Assembly (NCBI GenBank): GCA_030651575.1
Contig: JAUSFB010000080.1
Coordinates: 124,001-188,000, forward strand
DNA from: Phaeospirillum sp.
Lineage (GTDB): Bacteria; Pseudomonadota; Alphaproteobacteria; Rhodospirillales; Magnetospirillaceae
Direction: 5' to 3'
Length of the DNA: 64,000 bases
The translations under genes and the position numbers were made by a program. How positions within the stretch are numbered: the stretch's first letter is position 1; each line of letters starts with the position of its first letter. A model generated the notes under the pieces. It had not been told where the DNA came from. It worked only from the letters and a program-made list of their open reading frames with translations, and searched no databases. This document shows positions 9,284-17,205 of the stretch, piece by piece.

Positions 9284-10578
9284 CAGCCAGTTCACTTACA
9301 GAAAAGAAGCTAATTGATTGTTTGGTTGGCTTGGGCCGTGGGCAAAGCCCTGCCTACATCGATGATGAGTCGCCCATTTACGCAATCAACCAGAAATGTG
9401 TGAGGGCGGGAACGGTAGATGTTTCCCATGCCAGAGCCCATGATTCTGCGGTTTTTGTCAAAGAATTTGCGGTCCTGCATCAAGATGACCTGTGCATAAA
9501 CAGCACGGGAACGGGCACAATAGGTCGTGTTGGTCTTTGGTCAAACAATGAAGGCAGGCGATTTTTTGCTGATTCCCATGTGACAATCGCTAGGCCGAAT
9601 CCATCCGTTGTTAATGCCCGCTATTTGACTGAAGCACTTCAAAGCCCTGCCATTCAAACGAGGATGGAAACATATTGCTTTTCGGGGAGCACGAATCAGA
9701 TCGAGCTTAACAAAGCAGCTTTATCCGAGATGGTGTTGGAACTGCTTTCCCGCCCCGAGCAGGATGCTGTTGCCGGAGTCATCACCACCCTTGATCACGC
9801 TATTAGAAATACTGAAGCCATTATCGCCAAGCAGCAGCGGATTAAGACTGGCCTGATGCAGGATTTGCTGACCAAAGGCATTGATGAGAACGGCAACATT
9901 CGCTCTGAAGGCACCCATAAGTTCAAGGACTCGCCGCTGGGACGGATACCTGTTGAGTGGGAAGCAGAGGCACTATCCAGCATTACATCTAAAATAGTAG
10001 ATGGAGTCCATCACACGCCAATATACAGAGATGATGGCGTGCCATTTGTCACCATTACCGACATGACCGCATCAGATGGAATCATATTTGATCGCGTTCG
10101 CTACATATCTGAAAGCGACCACAGGTCGTTTATAAAGCGGGCTGACCCAGCAAGTGGTGATGTTCTGGTGACGAAGGATGGAACTCTTGGCGTCGCCAGG
10201 ATAGTTCAAGATTCTTATCCAAAATTCAGCATTTTCGTTTCTGTAGCCCAGATAAGGCCAAATATTGATGTTTGTGTTCCTGATCTGATATGGAGTTTTT
10301 TTGATAGTGGTGAGTTCTTAGTACAGCTTGGTGCGTTATCTGCTGGAACTGGCTTGGCTCATATTCACCTTGAACATTTTAGAAAATTTCAATTCCGTGT
10401 CCCACCCCTAGAAGAGCAGGTCAGGATATTTAGAATTCTCTCCGGCTGTCGAGACTCAATAAGTTCGTCTAAAAGCGATATTGCGAAACTTCGATCCATT
10501 AAAAAAGGTTTGATGCACGACCTCCTCACCGGTGAAGTCTCCGTCACCAATCTGCTCCCAGACCCCGCCGCCCACTGA
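9280..10578 (+). CDS. hsdS: Type I restriction-modification system, specificity subunit HsdS
   Basis: HsdS sets the DNA target of the HsdMSR complex. The 432-residue protein has the usual two target-recognition domains (about 1-155 and 210-385), each followed by a conserved helix: [20 protein letters not shown] near 185-205 and [20 protein letters not shown] near 405-425. These internal repeats confirm a full-length, two-part subunit. The recognition regions, especially the second, are AT-richer than hsdM and hsdR, in keeping with domain exchange. The start overlaps hsdM by 4 bp. The two halves differ, so a bipartite asymmetric target is expected, but the target cannot be read from sequence. 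Confidence 0.95.
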   Translation: MTASSLTEKKLIDCLVGLGRGQSPAYIDDESPIYAINQKCVRAGTVDVSHARAHDSAVFVKEFAVLHQDDLCINSTGTGTIGRVGLWSNNEGRRFFADSHVTIARPNPSVVNARYLTEALQSPAIQTRMETYCFSGSTNQIELNKAALSEMVLELLSRPEQDAVAGVITTLDHAIRNTEAIIAKQQRIKTGLMQDLLTKGIDENGNIRSEGTHKFKDSPLGRIPVEWEAEALSSITSKIVDGVHHTPIYRDDGVPFVTITDMTASDGIIFDRVRYISESDHRSFIKRADPASGDVLVTKDGTLGVARIVQDSYPKFSIFVSVAQIRPNIDVCVPDLIWSFFDSGEFLVQLGALSAGTGLAHIHLEHFRKFQFRVPPLEEQVRIFRILSGCRDSISSSKSDIAKLRSIKKGLMHDLLTGEVSVTNLLPDPAAH

Positions 10579-10591
10579 CTGGATGACCCTC

Positions 10592-13500
10592 ATGGCCTAC
10601 CAGGACAAAACGCCTGCCCATATCAAGATTGACGAGCGGAACCATGTCGAAAAGCCGCTACTCGATCAGTTGGCCGGATTGGGTTGGGAGGTGTTGGACT
10701 TGGAGATGAAGCAATCCCCCAAGGAGACTTGGCGGGAAAGCTTCAATGAGGTGGTGCTGGGGCCGGTGTTCCGCCAACAGCTTCAGGTGATCAATCCCTG
10801 GCTGGAAGCGGATCAGGTCGAAGAGGTGGTGAAGCGTCTGACGGCGAGTTTTCCTGGCGGCAATCTGCTGGAGAACAACCGGCATGTTCTGACGCTCCTG
10901 CTGGAAAACACCAGTGTGGCGGAAAATCGCCAGACCGGGGAGAGAAGCCCCACGGTTCGCTTTGTGGATTTCAAGACCCTGACCAACAACCGCTTCATCG
11001 CGGTGTGCCAGTTCAAGGTCCGCATTCCGGCCACCGAGCACCATCTTGTGCCGGATATCGTGCTGTTCCTGAATGGATTGCCGGTGGCCGTGGTTGAGTG
11101 CAAGTCGCCCAAGGTCAAGGAGCCGATCCCGGAAGCCATCGACCAGCTTCTGCGATACAGCGAGCAACGCGGGGCGAAGGGCGAGGGCAACATCTCGCTG
11201 TTCTTCTACAACCAGTTCGTGATCGTCACCTGCCGCAATGAGGCCAAGTTCGGCACCATCACGACCCACAGCGAAAAGCACTTCTATCGGTGGTCAGACC
11301 CGTATCCCCGCACCGTCGAAGACCTGGATCACGGCAGCGGTGCCCCCAACGACCAGCAGCGGTTGGTGGCTGGGATGCTCGACCGGAAAAACCTGTTGGA
11401 CATCATTCGCACCTTCACCATCTTCTCGACCTCGGACAAGGGCGAATTGATCAAGGTGGTGGGCCGCTATCAGCAGTTCCGTGCCGTCAAACTGGCGACC
11501 AAGCGGCTGCTGGAGGGCACCACCCCCCGAGCACGCAGTGGCATCATCTGGCACACACAGGGGTCCGGTAAATCGCTGACCATGATGTTCATGGTCCGGG
11601 AGATGTATCGCCACTCCAGCCTGTCCAAATGGAAGGTTGTGTTCCTCACCGACCGCACCCAGTTGGAACAGCAATTGGGAGATACCGGCCACAGCATCGG
11701 CTTCACCCTCAAGATTGCAGATAGCATCGCCTCCCTGAAGGAATTGCTGCGAAGCGATTCCTCGGACCTTGTCATGGCGATGATCCACAAGTTTCGGGAA
11801 GCCGATTTGGCTGAAACCTTCCCCGAGTTGAACAAAAGCCCGCACATCCTGGTGATGACCGACGAGGCACACCGGTCCCAGTATTCGCTACTGGGGGCCA
11901 ATCTGGACAAAGCCATCCCCAATTCCGCCCGCATTGGCTACACCGGCACACCCATCGACAAGACCGAACGGGTGTTTGGCGATTACATCGACAAATACAC
12001 CATGCGTCAGGCCATTGAAGACGGCGTTACCCTTGAAATCGTCTACGAGGGCCGCACCCACAACGCGGAAATTGCCGACCAGGGCGGCATGGACACCGCG
12101 TTCCAGGATGTGTTCAGCGAGTACAACCTGTCACAGCGTATGGAAATCCTTGGCTTTGGTTCCCGTGATGCCTATCTGGAAGCCAAGCCGACCATCTTCG
12201 CCAAGGCGGAAGACATGGTGACGCACTACCTGGAGCATGTCTTTCCCAACGGGTTCAAGGCTCAGGTGGTGGCGACTTCCCGCGAGGCGGCGGTGCGATA
12301 CAAGGCGGCCATTGATGATGCCCTCCTGGCGGCCATTGGGCGGCTGGAAAAGTCCAATCCGCTGAACATTGATCTGGATCGGCTGAAGGTTTTGAAGACC
12401 GATGTGGTGATATCCGGCAACCACAATGATCTACCGCACATAAAGGCGTTCACCGATGGCACCAAGCACGAGCGAACCATAAAAAGCTTCAAGCTCCCCT
12501 TCGACGGTAAGGATGAAGGGGTGACAGGTGAGATCGGCATCGTCATCGTCAACAACATGCTGCTGACCGGCTTCGATGCCCCCATCGAGCAGGTGATGTA
12601 TCTGGACAAGGTGATTATCGCCCACAACCTGCTTCAGGCCATTGCCCGCGTGAACCGCGTGGGTGGGGTCGCCAAGGACAAGGGCTTCATTGTCGATTAT
12701 GTGGGGATCGGCCACCACCTGAAGCGGGCCATTGATGGCTATGACGAACGGGAACAGAAAGAGGTTCTGGATACTCTGAGCTTCCCCGAGGATGAATTAC
12801 GGACGCTCCAGGCCGATTTCAAGGTCGTCATGGACCTTCTGGCGAAGTATGGCCTCACCGACCTCACAGATTATGACGCTTTCTTTGATTTGTTCTATGA
12901 CGAGGATGTGCGATTCGAGTTCATGCTGGCGTTCAAGAAGTTGGCCCGAAGCATGAATATTCTTCTTCCTGCCCGGCAAGCTCTGGAATATCTGCCGACA
13001 TTCAATGCTCTGGCGGAAATCAATGTTCAGGCCGCCTCACATTTGAATGACGACCGCCTCAGCATGAAGGGTATCCCGCCAAAACTGCGGGCCTTGACCG
13101 ATGCCTATCTCGAATCGCGAGGCATCGACCAGAAGGTCAAGCCGATCTCCATCTTGGACGAGGACTTCCAAAGCAAGGTCGCCAAGCGGAACCGCACCAA
13201 GACAAAGGCCGCAGAGGTTGAGCACGCCATCCGGCATCATCTGGATGTTGAACTGGATGATGATCCCGATCTGCAAGCTTCGCTATCCGAGGCTTTGATG
13301 AATGTTCTGGCCGAGTTTAAGAACAACTGGGCAAAGATTTACGAGGAACTTGAAAAGCTTCGGCAACGCATCATCGACGCCGAGAACGAGCCGACCTATG
13401 GCCTGCACAAGAAGAAGCAGATGCCGTTCTTCCGCATGTTCAAGACCGAGGTGTTTGGTGAAGCCGTCGTGACCGATGAGCAAATCGGGCAATTGGTGGC

Positions 13501-13723
13501 TTTGACCCAGGAGATATATCAAGCGGTGGAGCGGGAATTGAAGTTGGCAAGCTTCTGGGAAAGCATCCCCGCCCGTGCCAAGTTGAAATCGGAAATCCAG
13601 CAGATACTGCTTTCGCCGACTTTCATGCCCCTTCCAAATGTTGTTAAAAATCGAGCAAGCATCATCTCGCGGGTGATGGAGATCGCAGAAAAGAACAACG
13701 ACCGCATCCTGTACGCCGTGTGA
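10592..13723 (+). CDS. hsdR: Type I restriction-modification system, restriction subunit HsdR
   Basis: HsdR is the ATP-driven DNA translocase and nuclease of the complex. From MAYQDKTPAHIKIDERNH it is 1043 residues, a normal length. In order I see the nuclease core (VPDIVLFLNG followed by VECKSPK, about residues 165-185), Walker A GSGKS at 324-328, the DEAH box at 424-427, the YTGTPI motif, and the helicase motif VI region QAIARVNR near 685. The start is uncertain: ATG 10592 gives the family N-terminus, ATG 10583 is close by, and a start at 10532 would overlap hsdS by 47 bp. All catalytic motifs are intact, so the system is probably active. Confidence 0.95.
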   Translation: MAYQDKTPAHIKIDERNHVEKPLLDQLAGLGWEVLDLEMKQSPKETWRESFNEVVLGPVFRQQLQVINPWLEADQVEEVVKRLTASFPGGNLLENNRHVLTLLLENTSVAENRQTGERSPTVRFVDFKTLTNNRFIAVCQFKVRIPATEHHLVPDIVLFLNGLPVAVVECKSPKVKEPIPEAIDQLLRYSEQRGAKGEGNISLFFYNQFVIVTCRNEAKFGTITTHSEKHFYRWSDPYPRTVEDLDHGSGAPNDQQRLVAGMLDRKNLLDIIRTFTIFSTSDKGELIKVVGRYQQFRAVKLATKRLLEGTTPRARSGIIWHTQGSGKSLTMMFMVREMYRHSSLSKWKVVFLTDRTQLEQQLGDTGHSIGFTLKIADSIASLKELLRSDSSDLVMAMIHKFREADLAETFPELNKSPHILVMTDEAHRSQYSLLGANLDKAIPNSARIGYTGTPIDKTERVFGDYIDKYTMRQAIEDGVTLEIVYEGRTHNAEIADQGGMDTAFQDVFSEYNLSQRMEILGFGSRDAYLEAKPTIFAKAEDMVTHYLEHVFPNGFKAQVVATSREAAVRYKAAIDDALLAAIGRLEKSNPLNIDLDRLKVLKTDVVISGNHNDLPHIKAFTDGTKHERTIKSFKLPFDGKDEGVTGEIGIVIVNNMLLTGFDAPIEQVMYLDKVIIAHNLLQAIARVNRVGGVAKDKGFIVDYVGIGHHLKRAIDGYDEREQKEVLDTLSFPEDELRTLQADFKVVMDLLAKYGLTDLTDYDAFFDLFYDEDVRFEFMLAFKKLARSMNILLPARQALEYLPTFNALAEINVQAASHLNDDRLSMKGIPPKLRALTDAYLESRGIDQKVKPISILDEDFQSKVAKRNRTKTKAAEVEHAIRHHLDVELDDDPDLQASLSEALMNVLAEFKNNWAKIYEELEKLRQRIIDAENEPTYGLHKKKQMPFFRMFKTEVFGEAVVTDEQIGQLVALTQEIYQAVERELKLASFWESIPARAKLKSEIQQILLSPTFMPLPNVVKNRASIISRVMEIAEKNNDRILYAV

Positions 13724-13724
13724 A

Positions 13725-14399
13725 ATGAAGCTTACTTACAAAGTCGTCTTCTCGCGTCGTAAAACCCTGACGATTACGGTGGAGCGGGATCGCTCTATCG
13801 TGGTCAAGGCACCCGATGGGACTTCCCCAGAGAAAATCCGGGAAGTGGTCGAATCACGCAAGCTTTGGCTCTACGAGAAGACCCGGCATCCCCAGAAATA
13901 CGACTCGCTGCCCCATCCGCCGGGCAAGGAGATGGTGGCGGGTGAATCCCTGCCATATCTGGGGAGGCTGTATCGAATTGAGCTAACGGACAAAGGCTCC
14001 GAAATCACCTTTGCCCAAAAGTTTCTGGTGCCCCGAAAACTTGCCAAGGAGCCTCCGGTGTTTCGCCAATGGTTCATTGAGCGGGCAGAGGAAAAGATTT
14101 TACCCCGCATAACCCGCCACGCCAGAAATCTGGGGGTTCAAGTGGGGACGGCCAAGATCGGCGATAGCAAATATCGTTGGGGTTCCTGTACGCCGAGTGA
14201 CAATGTGATTTTCAACTGGCGGCTAATCAAGGCACCAATGTTCGTCATCGACTATGTGATCGTGCATGAGCTTGCACATCTCATGGAGCCGAACCATACA
14301 CCGCGATTTTGGAATATCGTTAGGGCACAAGTCGCGGACTTCGAGAGGGCAAAAGCTTGGCTTCGGCAAAATGGGGCCGTTCTTGACGCTGGACTTTGA
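13725..14399 (+). CDS. YgjP/DUF45-type zinc metallopeptidase
   Basis: This 224-residue protein has the DUF45 (YgjP-like) layout. The zinc site HELAH is at 181-185, with a downstream histidine in HTPRFW, and the upstream element KYRWGSCTPSDNVIFNWRLI is typical of the family. No signal peptide is present, so it should act in the cytoplasm. Genes of this family are often found directly after type I hsdR, though their role there is unknown. Here it starts one base after the hsdR stop and is clearly in the same operon. It could process or remove HsdR, but that is inference. Confidence 0.88.
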   Translation: MKLTYKVVFSRRKTLTITVERDRSIVVKAPDGTSPEKIREVVESRKLWLYEKTRHPQKYDSLPHPPGKEMVAGESLPYLGRLYRIELTDKGSEITFAQKFLVPRKLAKEPPVFRQWFIERAEEKILPRITRHARNLGVQVGTAKIGDSKYRWGSCTPSDNVIFNWRLIKAPMFVIDYVIVHELAHLMEPNHTPRFWNIVRAQVADFERAKAWLRQNGAVLDAGL

Positions 14400-14422
14400 T
14401 CTTCGTCTTCGAAGGACACAGA

Positions 14423-15070
14423 ATGCTTACCCTTGATGATCTGTCTGAAGTTGGTCGTCTGGTTGCCATTGATGCGGAAACCACGGGCTTTCGGGTGCCG
14501 ACCGCTGCCGAGATCAAGAAGATGCCCAAAGGGCTGCGGTTGCCCGGCATCATGATCGAAATCGGCTGCATCGAATTGCTGCGTGGTGAGGACGGGTGGA
14601 AAACCGGTGAAAGCTGGCACCGCCGCATTCAGCCGGGCGGCCCAATCGGCAAAGCCTCCATTGCGGTTCATGGTATCACCCCCGCCGAATTGAAAGACGC
14701 ACCCCAATTCAGAGATGTGCTGGACGAGTTCGAGACTTTCATCGGCCAGGATGTTCTGCTCGCCCATAGTGCTGAAAACGAGATCGAGTTTTTGAATTTC
14801 GAATACGCCAGGGTGGGCCGATGCGGCTTTGATGAAGTCATTTTCTCGGACAGCGATTTTGTCTGCACCCAAGAGCTATCGCGGCAATTTTTCCCCGGCG
14901 TGCCTGGATCGTTGGATGTGCTCTGCGACCGGCTGTGGATCGACCGATCCGATAGATTCGAGCATCATGGTGCCTTGCTCGATGCCATACTGACCGCAGA
15001 AGCCTTCATGAAGATGGCTGGTGGCTTCGTCCAGGACGACACCCGCTACGTGAGCTTCGGCGATCAGTAG
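14423..15070 (+). CDS. DnaQ-like DEDD-family 3'-5' exonuclease
   Basis: This 215-residue protein matches the proofreading-exonuclease fold. Motif I is DAETTG (D17, E19), followed by HGITPAEL, motif II LLAHSAENEIEFLNFE and motif III near HGALLDAILTAEAF with the catalytic histidine and aspartate. It should be a metal-dependent 3'-5' exonuclease on DNA or RNA. I chose ATG 14423 because GAAGGA lies just upstream; a TTG at 14396 overlaps the preceding gene. It is the fifth gene of the hsd operon, so it may work with restriction or with repair of restricted DNA, which is inference from position. Confidence 0.85.
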   Translation: MLTLDDLSEVGRLVAIDAETTGFRVPTAAEIKKMPKGLRLPGIMIEIGCIELLRGEDGWKTGESWHRRIQPGGPIGKASIAVHGITPAELKDAPQFRDVLDEFETFIGQDVLLAHSAENEIEFLNFEYARVGRCGFDEVIFSDSDFVCTQELSRQFFPGVPGSLDVLCDRLWIDRSDRFEHHGALLDAILTAEAFMKMAGGFVQDDTRYVSFGDQ

Positions 15071-15080
15071 GTCGGGTTCC

Positions 15081-15377
15081 ATGGATACGACATCCGCCAT
15101 CATCACCGCCAACAGGGTCACGCCGGTCAGCAACGCTGGCAAGCTCCTGGCGTTGGCTGATGTCTCGATCCTGATGGATGGGGTTGAGATCATTATCCAT
15201 GGGGTGCAGGTTCGAGCTGATGGTAATGGGACCGAAGTGACCCTCCCAAAATATCGGGCACCTGATGGGGCATGGATGACGGCTATCACCTTGCCGGATG
15301 AACTCAAAGGCCCAATGGGTGACGTGGTAATGGCCGCCGCCATCGAGGCCGGAATTCTGGTGGAGAAGAACAGATGA
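15081..15377 (+). CDS. Small hypothetical protein, last gene of the hsd operon
   Basis: This 98-residue protein follows the exonuclease by 10 bp and is read in the same direction. The central part (ADVSILMDGVEIIIHGVQ, then TEVTLPKYRAPDGAW and a final AAIEAGIL) has an alternating beta pattern that loosely recalls SpoVG-type proteins (a DNA- or RNA-binding regulator fold). The match is by eye only and I would not name it on that basis. It ends near a convergent gene at 15463. Confidence 0.6.
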   Translation: MDTTSAIITANRVTPVSNAGKLLALADVSILMDGVEIIIHGVQVRADGNGTEVTLPKYRAPDGAWMTAITLPDELKGPMGDVVMAAAIEAGILVEKNR

Positions 15378-15462
15378 GTTCCCGTTCCATGTACGCCAGG
15401 ATGTAGGGCAAGCGATTGACCGGCGGCATGACCGGCTTCAAACGGTCGGGACTCAAAGTCAG

Positions 15463-16065
15463 TCAGTTTCGAACCCGCTCCACCCAGCCTGGGTCTTCGG
15501 GATATTTTTCCATTAATTTCAACATCCGGTTGATTGCGAATTCAGCAACATCATCGCAATGCTGGATTATTGCTCCATCGTGTTTGATGTACCTGATGTC
15601 GCGAAATGCGACCTGTGCAAAGGTCAGGATGTCACGCGATTCTGATATCGCCACGCCATGGGGGATAAAGCCAGTAGACGGGGCGAACCACATGTCATGA
15701 TCAGTCAGCCACTGCATGGATATTTCGGCATACCGACTGACTTTGGCCTCTTGGGCAGAGCAGTACTCTCCCCGTTCTCGCAGGTTCTTGCCGTCGGAAT
15801 CCTTGCCCAGGACGGCCACTTGCTCATGGTGCCAGTAGCCATGGGCATCAATCTCACCGTATGTCAGCAACGGCGGCGGAGGCTGCGTGCTCATGGCGTA
15901 ATAATTGGGCAGGTTGGGATCGCGTGGATACACGGGTGGGGGAGACGCCATGACCACACCGGCTTTGCCTTTGTCAGTCGTGTAGTAGATGCCTTCTTGT
16001 GCAATTGCTGCAAAAGCCGTGGCGAACAGCAAGCATATTGAAAGCATGATGCTTCGCGGACGCAT
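15463..16065 (-). CDS. Exported hypothetical protein
   Basis: The protein (200 residues from MRPRSIMLSICLLFATAFAAIAQEG) has a clear signal peptide with likely cleavage after AIA. The mature part is proline-rich near its N-terminus (ASPPPVYPRDPNLP) and contains Cys pairs that could form disulfides. I do not recognise the family. ATG 16065 has GGAGG five bases upstream and was preferred over ATG 16077. It converges on the hsd operon and is unusual in the island as its only obvious exported product. Confidence 0.7.
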   Translation of the reverse strand: MRPRSIMLSICLLFATAFAAIAQEGIYYTTDKGKAGVVMASPPPVYPRDPNLPNYYAMSTQPPPPLLTYGEIDAHGYWHHEQVAVLGKDSDGKNLRERGEYCSAQEAKVSRYAEISMQWLTDHDMWFAPSTGFIPHGVAISESRDILTFAQVAFRDIRYIKHDGAIIQHCDDVAEFAINRMLKLMEKYPEDPGWVERVRN

Positions 16066-16147
16066 GATACCCTCCAAGCAATCTGATGCATGGGCGTATT
16101 TTATTATGGCGGCATAAATACATTTATCAATATACGCGAGGTGTATT

Positions 16148-16339
16148 ATGCGGCTAAATGACTTTACAATTTCTCCGGAAGATGCGGTTTCGGTTTCTCC
16201 AAGAAACCTTCCACCAATTTACGACGAAAGCCACATTAGACTCGAAGTAATGGCTGTCCTTGATCTGCTCCGAGGTGCCTTGAATGATGCTCAACGCCTG
16301 CTCGATCTGATAGATCGCCGGTCAACACCGCGTCTCTGA
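16148..16339 (+). CDS. Small hypothetical protein
   Basis: A 63-residue frame with a good ribosome site (GAGG nine bases before ATG 16148). The C-terminal half is probably a single amphipathic helix (IRLEVMAVLDLLRGALNDAQRLLDLI). Its last 49 bp overlap the end of the convergent phosphatase gene. No family is recognised; the case rests on the ribosome site and reasonable composition. Confidence 0.45.
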   Translation: MRLNDFTISPEDAVSVSPRNLPPIYDESHIRLEVMAVLDLLRGALNDAQRLLDLIDRRSTPRL

Positions 16340-16839
16340 TCATCAATGGCAGCCAGCATCCTCCCCTCGGCACCAAGAGCCTTGTCCGCAAATCGGACAA
16401 TTAGGCGGTTGGGCATGGCACCTTGGCGGAGGCTGAGGATCAGGTTCATGGCGTCATTTGGTGGCAAATGCAGGCAGGCCAGCAAGTATGCTGCTGCGGT
16501 CGAGCGGGATACCCCTGCCCAACAGTGAACCAGCACCCTGCTGCCACATGGAATGTTCCGCCCGAATTCCAGGATGGCCTGGGCGTGATCGATGCATGGG
16601 TACTCTGCCTTGTCCCTGGCCGACAGCATCGTGCCGACCACTCCCCCCATGGCGTGGATATCGAAGAATCTGATGCTCAGAACCCTGATCGATTCCGGGA
16701 ACACCAGCGGGTCATGATCGTCCTCACCAGGGTCGAGGATCGAGATGACGTGGGTTGGGTTGAGGGCTTCCAACTCGTCGGCCAATTCATCCAACCCACA
16801 AATGGCCATGGCGAACGGAAGATTGGTCTTGATGGTCAT
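16291..16839 (-). CDS. Dual-specificity (cysteine-based) protein phosphatase
   Basis: This 182-residue protein carries the P-loop VHCWAGVSRSTAAAYLL, the CX5R active site of tyrosine and dual-specificity phosphatases, with C106 as nucleophile and R112 binding phosphate. A conserved aspartate that could act as general acid lies upstream in FFDIHAMGG. No signal peptide is present, so it is cytoplasmic. Substrate is unknown; no kinase gene is seen in the island. ATG 16839 has GAGAGGG just upstream and was preferred over ATG 16863. It is divergent from the helicase-primase gene across a 366-bp gap. Confidence 0.85.
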   Translation of the reverse strand: MTIKTNLPFAMAICGLDELADELEALNPTHVISILDPGEDDHDPLVFPESIRVLSIRFFDIHAMGGVVGTMLSARDKAEYPCIDHAQAILEFGRNIPCGSRVLVHCWAGVSRSTAAAYLLACLHLPPNDAMNLILSLRQGAMPNRLIVRFADKALGAEGRMLAAIDDQRRGVDRRSIRSSRR

Positions 16840-17127
16840 GATGCCCTCTCCCGTTCTGGCCAAATAAGATCATAACAGGAACATGCGGATTGGGCAAATT
16901 GGGGGGATTCCGTCGCCAGCCCCACCAGCCTCCTGGGCGGGATGGCCCATTTCAGGGGTGATTCTGTCAATTTACTTATTTGCGGATCATGCAAATTCAG
17001 AAATTGGCCGGGATGGCGTGGCCTTGCTATACGGGTTTGACACCCATTCCACATGGAGCAAGCGAATTATTGCTGTTGATAAATAGATGTACTGATCGAG
17101 CCGCCAACAGATCATGACAATCAAACG

Positions 17128-17196
17128 CCCGGTTAGGTCCGGGTGGTAACCCTCGACAGGAGCTTGGCGGCTCGCACTGTCGAGGGTTTTGTTTTT
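17128..17196 (+). terminator. Two hairpins with T-tract in the leader of the helicase-primase gene
   Basis: A first hairpin CCCGG/CCGGG (17128-17143, loop TTAGGT) is followed by an 11-bp stem ACCCTCGACAG (17149-17159) with CTGTCGAGGGT (17177-17187) and a T-rich tail TTTGTTTTT. The 17-nt loop itself can form GAGC/GCTC. The structure fits an intrinsic terminator, yet it ends 9 bp before ATG 17206 and no plus-strand gene lies just upstream. It is therefore probably a transcription attenuator or the end of a short leader RNA. The rest of 16840-17127 holds no gene I can support. Confidence 0.7.
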
Positions 17197-17205
17197 GGTG
17201 ATACT

